Shown here piece after piece: positions 20,187 through 31,854 of a stretch of DNA of 64,000 nucleotides. Made by a program: the position numbers and the translations under genes. The stretch's first letter is position 1; each line of letters begins with the position of its first letter. The notes beneath the pieces are model-generated. The model ran no database searches. It was not told where the DNA came from and saw nothing but the letters and a program-made list of their open reading frames with translations. Source of the stretch: Papaver somniferum (Eukaryota > Streptophyta > Magnoliopsida > Ranunculales > Papaveraceae); the NCBI RefSeq assembly GCF_003573695.1, contig NC_039368.1:13396360-13460359 (forward strand), read 5' to 3'.

Positions 20187-22864
20187 TATAGATGGGGAAA
20201 AACGATTTGCTGGTCTTTACGGAATTGAGGAGACGACCGTGCGGAGGAGACTCCTTGAACCGAGCGAAATGCTTAACCTCACACAGATGCACTGCATGAA
20301 GGGAGTTCTTTAAGTTCGAGAGATCAATCTGTAGGAGTCCGGCCTAAACCAAGACAATGGTCGTTCCAGAGTCAATTCGGTCACAAGAGAGGATGGGTCG
20401 ATCTGTAGGAGGGAAGCTGAGAAATTTGTGAGATCAATGGTGATCGAAGATTGTAAGTGTGTTGTGTGTTCTGCGTGAAAATAGTTTTTGAATAATTGAG
20501 TTTACTCAGTTGAGAGTAATTGCTAAGACGATGAGTTCGTGTAGACGAAAGACTGTCTATTCAGAATTGTCTGTTGTTCAATCATCATTCCGAGACTTAT
20601 TTATATTACTAAAATTGTAAACACCTTGATCCCATGAAGTGTGGCAGTTGCTGGAGTCAAAGAGTGGGGAAGTGGAGATCGTGTTAAAACCAGTTGCTCA
20701 TCATGCGGAGACTTGGTTGATCTTTCATCCACCACTTTGATAACTCCTCCAACTGATTGCACGATTTGCTCACATTCTCATCGTGTGTATGAACACACGT
20801 GCCGTAGACCGCCAGACCAAAACCCTAGTTAATATCCCCCATGTGACACAATTGATATCTCGTGATTGTGGACTCAGTTGTTGACTTTAAGGGACGATTA
20901 GTCCTTGTATTGCTGAGTCGAACGTGATTTGCAAATGTTCTGAGATTCATGAATTGAACATGTCTGTTGAGACAGAGGTATAATTCCCGAGTAAATGTTG
21001 ATAGTTAAGGTGAGCGAATGTTGCTGAATTGTTGAATATTGACAGTTGAATCAATATTCCTTAGTCTGAGCAAATATTGCTCGTCTGATGAATTGTTGGT
21101 GTCAGGACCAGATAAAATAACATATTAATTTAAGATACTAGCAGCTAGGCCGAGCATAATAATAAAAGTGTTGATCAAGGGATCATCATAAAATTATTAG
21201 TATTTGAACCTGCTCAGAATTACGTTTTTGCAGAGCTCTGGATTCGAAACCCTAATTTTTGATCAATCGATGATTTATTGAAAATCAACCACAGAATGAA
21301 GGAAGGACCGGCTACATGGGATGACTAGTCGACCATGTAACCCCAGATGCTCAAATGAGCAAAATACCAAAGTCTCCTGAAGACCAGTTGGTGAAAGGAT
21401 GATTAAATGCTGGTTTAATAATTTATTAAAATAGTGCTCATCTCAGCTGTAGGTGATGAAACCTGATTATGAAGAGATGAGGGACCGGACAAGAGGGCAT
21501 GAAACCGGCCCTTGGTGGTCATGGGACCATCTGATGGTCGTTTGAGCAAAGTCCAAGTTTTTTGAGAAGAGTTTGGACCCAATCTGAGCAATTGAGCAAA
21601 TTAGGTCAAAATTATTAAAACGTGTGGGACCGGCTATTTGCAAGCCCTAGGTCCAGCCTTTGTCGGTCAAGGAGACATGACCGCGTTACCATAATGTCCG
21701 TGTATCTGTCCTGAGAGTTTCGATATTTTCTAATGCGCGTTTGAGAAACATATAGAGAAAATATGAAGGATTCAGGGTTTTGCTGAGACTGAGGAATCTT
21801 CATGAGATGATGGAAATATCATGAAATCAGGGAATTTTCATGGGATGAGGGAAATAACAAAATAATAAGGAACCATGAGGTGTGGGATCGGCCACGACTA
21901 GGTCATGGTCGGCCGACTAGTGAGCCCGGTCCCACGACACCTTTCCTAATTTTTATTATTTCTTTGATGCGAGGAAACACCATGAGACTGGGGAGTTTCC
22001 TTGAGACGAAGTAGATTTGCTCAAATGAAGGGATTTTCATGAGATCAGGGAAAATTAATAAAATATGATAAAATATATAATTGTGCGTGGGACTATCCAC
22101 GGCGTGACTATCCGGTCGGTGGGTCTAGTCCCCTAGCGCCTTTGCTAATATTTTATTATTATTATTTTTCTTCATATTTTGCATAGGTTCATCGTTCCTT
22201 CGTGTTTTGGAATGCTCATTCGTGCATTCAGGTGCTTGTTTGTGCATTATTGCTGAGTACACTTGCACCATTTTGGTCGGGCTTACTCGATAGCGGCTCA
22301 GACACCCGTTCGTTGAATATTTATTACTAACCCATGGAATTCTGCGGGGAAAACCATGAATTGAAGTAATGAAATATTATGAAGAACATATAATGTTTCC
22401 AAATATTCAGTTAATGAATTTAAAGATTATAAATAATTACTTGATGGCTCTATACTAGCAGGCATGCTGTCTAGGAGCATTAACTATCTGAGAATTGAAC
22501 GATATGAGCTTGTTGAAGCGTCATATTTTCGTTACATAGTCAGAGAAAACATTGTTACATCCTGAAGACGTTATTGCTCTATACTAGAAGGTAAGTCGTC
22601 TAGGAGCCGTCTAATCTTTCGATTCTATATAGAAGTAATTACTGAAATTGCTCAGTATTCATGAGATACGCCGTTGCCTCAGCTGAGAGAATGCACATGT
22701 GTATATACTCTGAGAGATAGTATTCTCAGTCAGAGATTCATGCGGCATGAGCTTTCATGCTTCGATGAGAGACATGGGCCTCAATACTCATCTGATTGCT
22801 GGATCAGGAGCATTACAATTATGGTTTTACGATTTTAACACTTATTGGAAATCCACCATCTACA
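20187..22864 (-). repeat. 3' LTR of the Tat element
   Basis: It is 2,678 bp. Its inner end ATCTACA (22864) abuts a polypurine tract. It contains imperfect repeats with GTGTGGGACCGGC...GCCCGGTCCCAC cores near 21480, 21625, 21878 and 22086. A frame of 63 codons with CxxC motifs at 20641-20832 recurs in the other LTR but starts at GTG rather than ATG; I do not treat it as a gene. Confidence 0.9.
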
Positions 22865-22882
22865 TTAAGTCCCCTGCTTAGT
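22865..22882 (-). other. Polypurine tract of the Tat element
   Basis: On the minus strand AAGCAGGGGACTTAA stands directly before the 3' LTR start TGTAGATGG. This is the expected place for the plus-strand DNA primer and it confirms the minus orientation of the element. Confidence 0.75.
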
Positions 22883-23165
22883 GTGGGACAGTCATGTTCC
22901 TCAGTCAGCACTAGATGGTGATTTTCCAGTTATGAACGAAATAAGTAATTGAACTTAGTCGTAAGATAAGATGTTACCGTATTTTTAATCGCGCGAGCGA
23001 ACCACGGCTTGAACGAAGATCCCAGTGGCATGATAGAGCATCGTCTAATGAGCATGAATTGGTGTAGAACCTCTGATTTGATGGTGGAACCTTGGTCGGT
23101 TTAGGATTCACGGGCCGGGCCCAAAAAGGAAATCTTTGTGGAATTAGGTTTTGGAAATAAAATTT

Positions 23166-23176
23166 GATATAAAAGG
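23166..23176 (+). promoter_or_regulatory. TATA box of antisense unit 1
   Basis: GATATAAAAGG on the plus strand, followed after about 30 bp by a pyrimidine-rich CTTCAC stretch typical of a plant transcription start. It points opposite to the retrotransposon. Confidence 0.5.
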
Positions 23177-23199
23177 GATTAATCCTTTTTTTTTTCACC

Positions 23200-24704
23200 T
23201 TCACACGACCGACCACCATCTTCATCCCCTTCACTTCCTTCACGTCAACAGCAGGAGAAGGAAGAAAATTTTGCTGGAGCGTCACCGCCGTCCGGCCAAC
23301 ACCGACCAGGTACGCGACAATTTTTTTTTTCTTGATGATTTCATGAGTTGTTCATGCTTTGAACATGTTAAAATTTTATAAATGTGTATATATGAGTGTG
23401 AGTTTTGTAGAAAACCCTTATTTTGTTAAACGTATGTTCATTCGATTGTTAGTTCAAGAGACTAGCAATAATCCCTAGCTTGAGAGAATTTTTTTCTTTT
23501 GAAATAGACCTGTGTCCAGTGATAAAAAATTTTTTATGAGCTTTCATGGAAACCAAAACTTTATCTTAAAAGGTGTGAACTTTTCACAAAAACGAAATAT
23601 ACCTTCGTTTCAAAGAAAGACGATCGTACGAAGGAAAATAGATTTTTTTTATCAAACCGTGGAGCATCCACGATTTATTTATTTATGATAAAATCACGTG
23701 AGATTGCGCTCTCGTCAATTATTTTTTTTAATTTTCGTGAGTTAATCACATTTTTATTTATTTATTTATATATATGTATATATATATATATTTTCGAAAA
23801 ATCAAAGCCTGACTTTGAACAATATTAACAGCAAACAAAAATTTATGGTGAAATATTTGTTTAGTTTTCATAATTCGATGATTAATGTTCGTATGATGTA
23901 AGTGTTCATGATTTTATGAAAACCTAAGGTTTGCTCGTCTTCTGTAGATTCGAAGAAACGAGCAAATTTTGGAGTGTTAACTCTTGCATTACACTATTGT
24001 TAGTGGAATCGTAAAAAGGTAAGAGTTAAGAGTTACCATTTTGTGAATGCTTGCATGAGCATTTTTTCATTGGCATATCCATAACTCCGCGTCTCTGGTT
24101 CAAGACAATGGTGACTTCCAGCAGTAACAGTGATTATGATTATTACTACTCTTGTAGCTCCTCTGAAGAGGATTCCAAGACTCCTACATCCAAAGCTCGT
24201 TCCAAGATGGACCAATCATCGAAGGATGCTAAGAAAGTTATGAATGGTATACACCTGGATCATTCGAAAGTCTCTCATGATAACTTCTTGAAGAGAAAGG
24301 CTGAGGACGAGATGTTAGCTGATTATTGACAAGAGAGGGAACGATTCCAGCGTAGGAAGTTTGCAGCTGAGGAGAAACTTCGATCTCGTGCTGACGGCGT
24401 AGCTTCGGATTCAGATGCTTCAGAAGGCGAACCCGTGTGGGTGCTACGGGAGCGTAAAATTAAACCATACCGACGTACCAGAGAGATTTAGCGATTTGTT
24501 GAAGCTGACCTCGAAGCTGAGCGTGAAAAACAAGAGTACTGGGATATGATGTATAACGATCCTGATGAGAGACTAGACTTCATCAATGGTCCTAACAGTG
24601 ACTCTGAGGGAGAATCTGATGAGGACTCTTCGAAAGACAATAATGATGACGAATCTGATAATTCTGACAAGTCTGATGACGAATCTGATGCCTCTGATGA
24701 TTAG
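23200..24704 (+). pseudogene. Antisense unit 1: acidic Ser/Asp-rich protein, broken
   Basis: The unit runs against the Tat element. The candidate order is a TATA box at 23166; a short first exon ending in CCAG|GTACGC at about 23308; a large AT-rich intron; and a coding block at 24108-24704 of 198 codons. The coding block starts MVTSSSNSDYDYYYSCSSSEED. Its middle is basic and charged (ERERFQRRKFAAEEKLRSR; WVLRERKIKPYRRTR). It ends in a very acidic Ser/Asp tail (ESDEDSSKDNNDDESDNSD). Two in-frame stops (24327-24329 and one near 24488) break it, but codon register is kept to the end, so it was a real protein. I do not recognise the family; the composition resembles nuclear or chromatin-binding proteins only in a general way. 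Confidence 0.5.
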
Positions 24705-25163
24705 TCTTGTTCACAAGTCTTTCTGAGATTATTTATTTTCCATTGCAGTAGATATTTTCTGTTTGCTTGAGCAATTTGGATGTAGAGATGTTGCGTTAGA
24801 AATTATTTTTTGAACAATAATCCCTTATCGTATTTTGCCAAATTTTCTTCACACCCCGACTGAATAGGATGGACCAACGTCCATGTAGGCAATAATTATA
24901 TATCCACAAAGTACGATTATACGAGCTGGCTGGGAGACAGGTGGCCTGCCAGATTATCAGTTCACAGTTGCGACGTTAGTTACATCCAAAGTGCCAGCAT
25001 TGTCGTTGAACACGCTTGAACCGTCAGTCCTCAGTATTGTCGCACTTCTTTTATGTTATCGGATACACTCTGATTTGAGAGTTAGGGTTTCAGTAAAAAC
25101 CACAACATATTTGACTATATCCGCTATAGGATAAGCATCCAGACCTTTAATGTTTAGGTTTTT

Positions 25164-25173
25164 CTATTTAAGC
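25164..25173 (+). promoter_or_regulatory. TATA-like box of antisense unit 2
   Basis: CTATTTAAGC lies about 70 bp upstream of the candidate first ATG at 25241, followed by CACCATCTCGTCTCC, a pyrimidine-rich start-site-like stretch. Confidence 0.45.
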
Positions 25174-25240
25174 ACCATCTCGTCTCCTTCTTTGTGTATT
25201 ATCAGAAGGAATTTTGATCACAATCATACCTCTCATTGCC

Positions 25241-26215
25241 ATGTCCAGCAGTAGTATTTCTTCTTGAAACGAGATTCAATCAAAGCATGAAGTAGAAGCG
25301 TCCGTCTTAGTAAGTTGTATATTCTTCTTCATCTCTATTTGATTAGAGTCATTGATCATAGGGAAATGGTTTGTTGCAGGATAATCAGAAAAATCCATCT
25401 TCTTCTCATAGTTTGAGGCCTAAGCGGAATGTTAAAGCTCCTGACCGGTATAGGTTATCTCATACTGAAGCCGACACATTTGTGAGTAATTCCATGACTT
25501 CTCGACTAAAATTTTACTCAACGGTTTATCCAATCTTCATTTGAAATTGAAAACTTCTTCATCGCATGTTGATGTACATGTTGTTGTTGATGCTAGAAAG
25601 AGAAGGAATGGGAAGTCCGTGATTAATGATGACGTCGACGAAAAATTCACCAACTCCGTGGAAACTGGAGTTAGAATTCACTACCCGACAGCTGGAATCC
25701 TATTTGAGACTCCCATGGTTAACACTTTCCCGGATATTGAGGTAGTTGGTGTCTTCGTCATTCCCAAGTGTCACGTGTCCTTGTATACCAAAATCTGGAG
25801 ATTATATAGACACATTGCCATTACCGATGTGTGGAGAGGCTTCATGCCGACCCTCCTGACTACAGTCGCCGGGTTACTACCAATCATCGAAGGGATGATG
25901 GAGATGAATCTGCGAGACGTCAAGAATCATGAACTTCACAGATGGGATGACATGATCTCGAATTGCGAGACCTTGCGGTTCAACGTCAGTTGGCTCTATC
26001 GTCGGCTCGAGATGATCAAAATTGACAGGGCAGCGGCTGCTGCTGATGCGATTTCTACCACAAATGCTTTCTTGGAAGAGGAGAAGGCACTTTCCTTGGA
26101 GTCGGCAAGAGTTGAGAAAGCTGTCCAGTTTTTGAAAGTGAAGACCCAAAACTTTCAAAAGAATCTTGACATGGTTGTCTATAAAAATTACTCTTTGCTG
26201 GATGGTTTACTCTGA
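25241..26215 (+). CDS. Antisense unit 2: unknown Tat-element protein
   Basis: The longest frame, 25541-26215, has 224 codons. Its core is VRIHYPTAGILFETPMVNTFPDIEVVG, then HRWDDMISNCETLRFNVSWLYRRL, then an Ala-rich, Glu-rich helix region (about residues 160-205) likely to form a coiled coil. Upstream, a first exon starts at 25241 (MSSSSISS) and ends at 25309. It is followed by a 70-bp candidate intron (GTAAGT at 25310, TTGCAG at 25379) and an exon reading DNQKNPSSSHSLRPKRNVKAPDRYRLSH. A TGA at codon 9 breaks exon 1. The join from that exon to the main frame is unresolved: a GTGAGT donor is at 25482 but no in-phase acceptor was found. I do not recognise a domain. It lies antisense to the retrotransposon, downstream of pol, as in Grande/Retand-type elements. 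Confidence 0.55.
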
Positions 26216-26573
26216 GTGAGTATTTATGATTGTTGTTTTCGAATAGGTTTAGGCTTTTTCTTTATGTAGAATAATTGATCATGGTATGAAGGAATTTTTT
26301 TTGTACATTTATGAAATGTTTAAAGAACAAAGGAGCATTTTGCATACTCTTTGGAGGAATATAAATTACATTTTGAGAAATGCTTGAAATGATGAAAAGG
26401 TAATGGTTTTCTACGGATCAGGCATAATATGCTTTGAGCCATTTACCGTTGATGATATTTCCTTCCACTCCTCCGTCAATAGCTAAGATCTTGTAATATC
26501 CACTGGATACTGCCTTGATGATTACATATGGTACTTCCCATTTCAGAGAGAACTTGGGAGCAGACATATCTTG

Positions 26574-27278
26574 TTAAATGTGTTTTGATGTCTTTAGCAC
26601 CAAATCTCCTACTTGGAACGTTCGAGGTCTTACCATTTTGTTGTAAGCTCTTGAGATCCTTTGTTTGTATGCTTCCACGTATTTTTCTACCTTAGCTCTC
26701 CTTGACTCAAGCATGTCCAGTTCTGCGATCCTTGAGTTAGACACTTCTACTTCATCCCATTGTACTCGACTGGATGTGGCGAGCCTTGCTGAAGGAATCT
26801 TGATTTCTGCTGGGAGTATGGCGTCAGCTCCATAGACGAGATAGTATGGTGAAGTTTCGATCGAACTCCTTGGTGCGGTCCGGTAGGCCCATAAATTCAT
26901 AGGCAATTGTTCATGCCACGTTCGAGGATTATCATGAATTGTTCGGCTGAGAATTCGGATCAAAGTCTTGTTGGTACTCTCTGCTTGTCTGTTTCCTTAG
27001 GGATAGTACGGTGTGGAGAAAATTTGTTTGATGCCGTATTCCTCGAGAAATTATGTCACGTGTTTGTTGGCAAAAAGAGTTCCATTATCAGTGACAATGT
27101 GTTTAGGAACGCAGAACCTACATATTATGTGTTCCTTGATGAAGGCTGCGATCGTGAATTCAGTGGTGCTTCAAAGAGGGATAGCTTCAACCCACTTGGT
27201 AAAATACTCAGTTGCAGTGATGATGTACTCATGCTGCTTCGAAGACGCTGGATTGATTTTCCCTATGATATCCAGTCC
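26574..27278 (-). pseudogene. Integrase core of the Tat element
   Basis: The minus-strand block 26574-26963 (129 codons) is the C-terminal half of a gypsy integrase core: RILSRTIHDNPRTWHEQLPMNLWAYRTAPRSSIETSPYYLVYGADAILPAEIKIPSARL, then an FQVGDLVL segment near the end. The first half (about 26964-27280) still reads GLDIIGK, EYIITATEYFTKWVEAIPL and YYPKG-like pieces but in shifting frames with stops, so the D,D(35)E core is not intact. Integrase would insert the element's DNA copy into the genome. Confidence 0.8.
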
Positions 27279-28004
27279 CTAGCTATAGAAAGGCCATGGA
27301 CTATTCACAGAATTCAATGGGAGACAAAGAGTGTGGATGAGATTACCATGGACTTGGCATTGATGACACCTCTGAACGTGCGCAGCTGCGTCGTCTTCCA
27401 TGGCCTTCCAATAATATTTCTCATGAATTTGGAGGAATAATTTCCTTTTTCCTTGATTTTCTCCATCGTGCATTTCTTTTAAAATCGTCGGGATTTCATG
27501 CTCAGTTAAGCATCTCAGTAAATTCCTACCAAAGCTTTTGCGGTATAAGATTCCATCAACAAAGGAAAATCTTTTAGCTCTCTGAGTGAGTTTGATTGTC
27601 TCTTTCTTCTCCAACGGGAGTTCATTGTCCCGAAGGTATTTGATGTAAGGTTCCCTCCAGTCCCCAGTGTGATGGACTTTAAAAGCTTCTAAATGATGAG
27701 GAGGCGTCTGATAATTGGGGCAAGATCTTTGCAGAATCCTTGATTGAGCCTTTATGGAAGTCCAATAGTACTCCATCCTTTGAAGCCTTCTGTAAAGTGT
27801 TACTACCAACGTATGCCCCCAGATTTCTTCATGTATGCGTTTGAGTTGCTCGTCCGCTTCATCGTTTCCGAGGAATCGTGATAAAGATCCATCAGGATTT
27901 CGATAGTATAACGCTCCATGAAGCAAGAAATAATTCTTTAACTCCTTGAGACTGACTTTCCCTTCTGAAAGAGAACTGCTCAATGAATAATAGGCGTGCG
28001 CCAA
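27279..28004 (-). pseudogene. Integrase zinc-binding region of the Tat element
   Basis: A 241-codon block. Two H2C2-like modules lie in tandem. The first has IHEEIWGHT..LYRRLQRMEYYWTSIKAQSRILQRSCPNYQ; the second has MHDGENQGKRKLFLQIHEKYYWKAMEDDAAAHVQRCHQCQVHGNLIHT. The second lacks the expected CG-x-H spacing after HDGE, so its zinc ligand set is incomplete. The linker WREPYIKYLRDNELPLEKKETIKLTQRAKRF is typical of Tat integrases. The frame ends at the start of the catalytic core (NSPWPFYS). Confidence 0.75.
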
Positions 28005-28327
28005 TCGTTTGCTTGAATGTATTCAACTTGAGCAAGCCATGTGGATGATACAGCACGCCTTTGTACCGTGATTGTTTTCTATGCTCCTTCGAATTGCATC
28101 TTGGAAGCGAGAGTTTCTAGGAAGTCAGTATGCCTGTTGTTAGTTCGTCCAGTATGAACAATTGTTGCATCAGCAAAATGGGTTGGTATCCGCTGTTCTT
28201 CAGTTCTGAATGGTGCGAGAGTAATATCTTTGAGAGAGTATGCCCCATTCACTTGATTGACCAGTAGTTTTTAATCTCCCCTTATCTCAAGGTGTATTGC
28301 TCTTGCTTGCTTGGCCAAAGACAACCC

Positions 28328-28948
28328 TCACAGGAAAGCTTCGTATTCCGCTGAATTGTTGGTACAGTGGAAATCCAACTTGAACGAGTGTGAGAAAACT
28401 TCGCCAGATGGAGATACTAGCACTATGCCCGCTCCTCCGGTATCATTGCTAGGGGTGGCGGATCCGTCAAAGTATAAAAGCCACGTCTCTTCTTTGATGA
28501 CCAAGACTTCTGGAAACTCTCCGGGCACATCTTCATGTAACATTTTTGCATCTTCCCCTGGAAAAGCAGCGAGAAAGTATGCAACTGCTTGGCCTTTGGT
28601 TGCTTTAGGTGGTACACAAGCTATGTCAAACTCTGACATTTGAAGTAGCCACTTTGCTGGTCTCCCTATCAAGGCTGGCTTTGACAGTAAAAACTTTATA
28701 GGGTCGGCCTTGGAAACAAGCACGACTCTGTTGGATAGCAAATAGTGCCTGAATTTCTGGATTGCATGTACCAGCGCTAGACATGCTCTTTCGGACTTTG
28801 GGTATCGAAGTTGAGCGTCTCTTATCGTACGGCTGAAGTAATAAATCGGACGTTCTATACCTTCTTCGTATTCTTGAGCAAGGAGTGCCCCAATAGCGAC
28901 ATCACTGGAAGCTTTGTAAAGTATTAGTGGCTGCACTGGACATCTCAT
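28328..28948 (-). pseudogene. Tandem RNase H domains of the Tat element
   Basis: A 206-codon block. Residues 1-115 are the gypsy RNase H (LILYKASSDVAIGALLAQEYEEGIERPIYYFSR, then YPKSERACLALVHAIQKFRHYL). From about residue 160 a second RNase H starts: LYFDGSATPSNDTGGAGIVLVSPSG and CTNNSAEYEAF, which hold the D and E active-site positions of the plant/archaeal-type enzyme. The second domain is a hallmark of the Tat lineage. The frame stops within it, and its remainder is lost in the degenerate stretch 28005-28327. Confidence 0.85.
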
Positions 28949-29083
28949 GACAGTGAGTGATAATAGTATTTGCTGTATTTTCTGGAACGCTTCTTGTTGG
29001 ATGGTTGTCTATATAAAACTCGCTTCCTTCTTCAGCAGAGGGGTGAATGAAGCAATGAGTTGAGCTAATCCAGGAATGAAGCG

Positions 29084-29699
29084 TCAAATATAATTTACCT
29101 TGCCCATGAAACTCTGGAGTTCTTTCACAGTGCATGGAGGAGGCATGGTAGTAATGGCTTTCGTCTTGTCTGGATCGACTTTGATCCCTTCAGCGGTGAC
29201 CAGGAATCCCATAAACTTTCCATAGGAAACACCAAAATCGCACTCCAGAGGATTCATCTTTAAATTGTATTCTCTGCATCTTTCAAAAACTTTTCTCAAA
29301 ACTTCCAGATGGGATGCTCGAGTCTTTGACTTTACCACCACATCATCAACATAGTCTTCCACTTGTTTGTGCATCATGTCGTGGAATATGGCATTCATAG
29401 CCCGTTGATAAGTAGCACCTGCATTTTTCAATCCAAAGGGCATCACGGTGTAGTGAAAATTCCCAATGAGAGTGCGGAATGCGGTTTTGTTGGCATGATG
29501 CTCATACATCTTGATCTGGTTGTATCCACTGTAACCATCCATGAATGAGAACATACCGTGACCACTGTTTGCGTCAACGAGCATATCAATGTTGGGTAAG
29601 GGAAAATCATCCTTCGGACAATATTTATTCAGATTCCTGAAATCAACATAACATATGATTTGACCATTTTTCTTATTGACAGGAACAACATTTGCCAGC
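29084..29699 (-). pseudogene. Reverse transcriptase of the Tat element, truncated
   Basis: On the minus strand this reads LANVVPVNKKNGQIICYVDFRNLNKYCPKDDFPLPNID, FMDGYSGYNQIKMYEHH, MPFGLKNAGATYQRAMN and the catalytic box VEDYVDDVVVKSK. It then ends near KELQSFMGKVNYI. The palm with its YVDD box is intact to the eye. The N-terminal fingers are missing because an Athila-like LTR begins at 29700 in place of the expected upstream codons. The open frame to 29881 includes LTR-derived residues that are not RT. Confidence 0.85.
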
Positions 29700-30526
29700 T
29701 GATAGACACATTTTTGTGTCAAAGTTGTCCTCAATTTTTTGTATTGTTGGTACTCGATTTTGTACTTATTTTGGTGTTTTGTGTGTTTGTAGGTATTTTT
29801 GGGAAATAAACATTTTCGGATAAAGGCAACCAGGTGGACATTTAATAAATGGACCCCTACTTTGGATAAGGGGCGCCTCAATTTATAAGGGGGGCCTCAG
29901 CTGGACACCTGCTAGTTACACTCCACAGACGGGTATAGGGCGCCTTCTTCTTCCCATTTGAATTATTTCTTTGGCGGGAAAATATTCCATAAAAACCCGA
30001 TTGTTGTTGTGAAGATTTTGGAGGAGAATTAGGGTGACTCGATGGCTGAAACTCTTTGTGCTGACTTGAATGGGCCTAACAGGATTGGTTTGGGTCTTTG
30101 GTTCGACTGCAATTGGCTAAATAATCCGGGAGAAGAAAAACAGGGCAGCTTATTTACGGAAGATGATTTTCACGAGCTGCAGACGTTAAGACATGTTCTG
30201 TGTCTGTTTGGAGTGTGCTTAGATGCAACATAAGCGTGTAGGAGCGAAAAAAAAGAGAAGTTGGCAGCTTACATACGCGTAACCAGGATAAAGATGGAAA
30301 TAATTCTCAAAACAGGGGAAGTATTTTACCGAGAGTTATTCTCGAGATTTTGCTGAGTAAACATGAGATGGACTCACTCTATTACGATCTTTCAGCATGT
30401 TAGGATGAAGTATGATTGTAGAAGACGCGTAGTAGAGTTAAACGGGGAAAGAAATCTCGGTAATATGCAGAGGAGTAAAGAGAAGATTTTGGGCATTAAC
30501 TAGAGATATTTTGAGGTCCTGTCGAG

Positions 30527-30534
30527 TATAAAAG
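30527..30534 (+). promoter_or_regulatory. TATA box of the Athila-like LTR
   Basis: TATAAAAG at about 830 bp into the LTR, in a position matching the boxes of the two related LTRs. Confidence 0.5.
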
Positions 30535-31362
30535 AAGTGCTTGGGGGTCAGAGAAGGGGATACAGAGTTTGGGGAGCAGTTAGAACGAACAGAGAGTCGA
30601 GAAATCAAAGTTGCAGGAAACGCCATTTCTGCTACTGCATAGCTGAAGAACACGAAGAACAGACCAACCAAGACAGTCGTTTATCAATAGTGATAACGAC
30701 ACACAGCCGTGGGTATTAGAAGCTACAGTCTCAGCGACTGTTGCGCGACAGTCTTATTTGTTATAGTAACAATGACAGTCAATATATATCGTTCTCTGTA
30801 ATTTTAATCATTCTCACACTTTCATCATTTGTAAACCATCTTTGAGCATAAACGAAATCAACTTTTGAGCGTGTTTCCAACATGATGAGAGGCTAAATTC
30901 TCGCGTAACCAAGGCAATGGATGAAGCTATTTACACATGAATAATGGGTAACTATTTCATTTTCTCTAATGTTTAATTATAATTCACTCAATCACTGCTT
31001 TTGCAGAGTTTTTAAATGTTTACATAATTTTCTTAATTACTTGTGATTCAATTTAATAGATTATATTTTGTTTAATCAATTGATAGTCTATGCTTAGGGA
31101 ATACAATTAATATTTGAGAATATGTTTGATTATTTGTGGATTAAGATATAAAGGATTTAAAGGCTAATTAGAGTTATAAAATATTTGATGTCATTCATTC
31201 ATGTGTAATAGTGGATTCTAGTGTCTTGGTTATCTTTAATATCTTGAAATCAAATTTTGAGTTAAGTTTTCTTTATCTTTAGTAAATCTAGAATCTTTTG
31301 CTTTCACAAGTCTCAACGAATCTATTACTACTACAACATCATTGAAAAATACCATCAATTTT

Positions 31363-31381
31363 TGGCGCCGCCGACGCGGAC
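31363..31381 (+). other. Primer-binding site of the Athila-like fragment
   Basis: TGGCGCCGCCGACGCGGAC, identical to the one at 5671-5689, eight bases past the LTR. Confidence 0.75.
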
Positions 31382-31854
31382 TTTAGGCTAGAGTTTTTAG
31401 ATTTTTTTTTTAGGTTTTTATTCGTTCTTCTTTACATTTTTGGGTTTTTGTCTTTTCTTTACAGATTTTGGAATTTGGAGCGAAGGAAAATTTTTCCAAA
31501 TCTTTTGGTGAATACTTAAAGATTTGGAGTAAAAGCAAAGCGAAAGGAGCGAAAGAAAAGAAGAAGAAAAATTAATTAAAAAAAAAAAGAGACATTTTAT
31601 TTTGTTTTTATTCTTTAAAGTTTTTTTTTTATTTTTTTAGACTTTCCTTTTCATTTGGACTGTGGACTTTGGGACTTTTTTTTTAAACCCTACGGAAGGG
31701 TAGTTTAAATATCAATTGTTTGCAGAGAAGGACGACGATTAAGATATCTCCTCGGCCCCTCGGGTTCGTACATGACATAGGAGTCGTGGCCCGAGTCGAA
31801 TACAACGGTTCATCCTCCGTCTGGTACGGGAGGTAAGTTTGTCGAAACACTCGC

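Larger units (their letters stand above)
22883..26573. other. Long 3' region between pol and 3' LTR of the Tat element
   Basis: This stretch of about 3.7 kb lies between integrase and the polypurine tract and carries no pol coding sequence in the element's own direction. It contains the two antisense units described separately, a TA run near 23765-23792 and otherwise AT-rich spacer. Long 3' regions with antisense frames are known in some Tat elements. Confidence 0.6.
29700..31854 (+). mobile_element. Athila-like LTR and leader fragment
   Basis: An LTR (29700-31354, TGATAGACAC...AAATACCA) is followed by TCAATTTTTGGCGCC, the primer-binding site at 31363 and about 470 bp of leader matching 5150-5390 of the element at the window start. 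It then breaks off after ACACTCGCG, where Tat LTR sequence begins (31855). Its left end is an exact LTR start within Tat RT, as in a normal insertion. The rest of the Athila element is missing. Confidence 0.85.

Noticed and set aside
20641..20832. Cys-rich 63-codon frame with CxxC motifs, repeated at 35573-35764
   Set aside because: It lies in both LTRs of the same element, so conservation comes from the LTR; it starts at GTG and no ATG or promoter supports it.
26907..27440. 177-codon plus-strand frame
   Set aside because: It is the complement of the degenerate integrase and has no independent motif.
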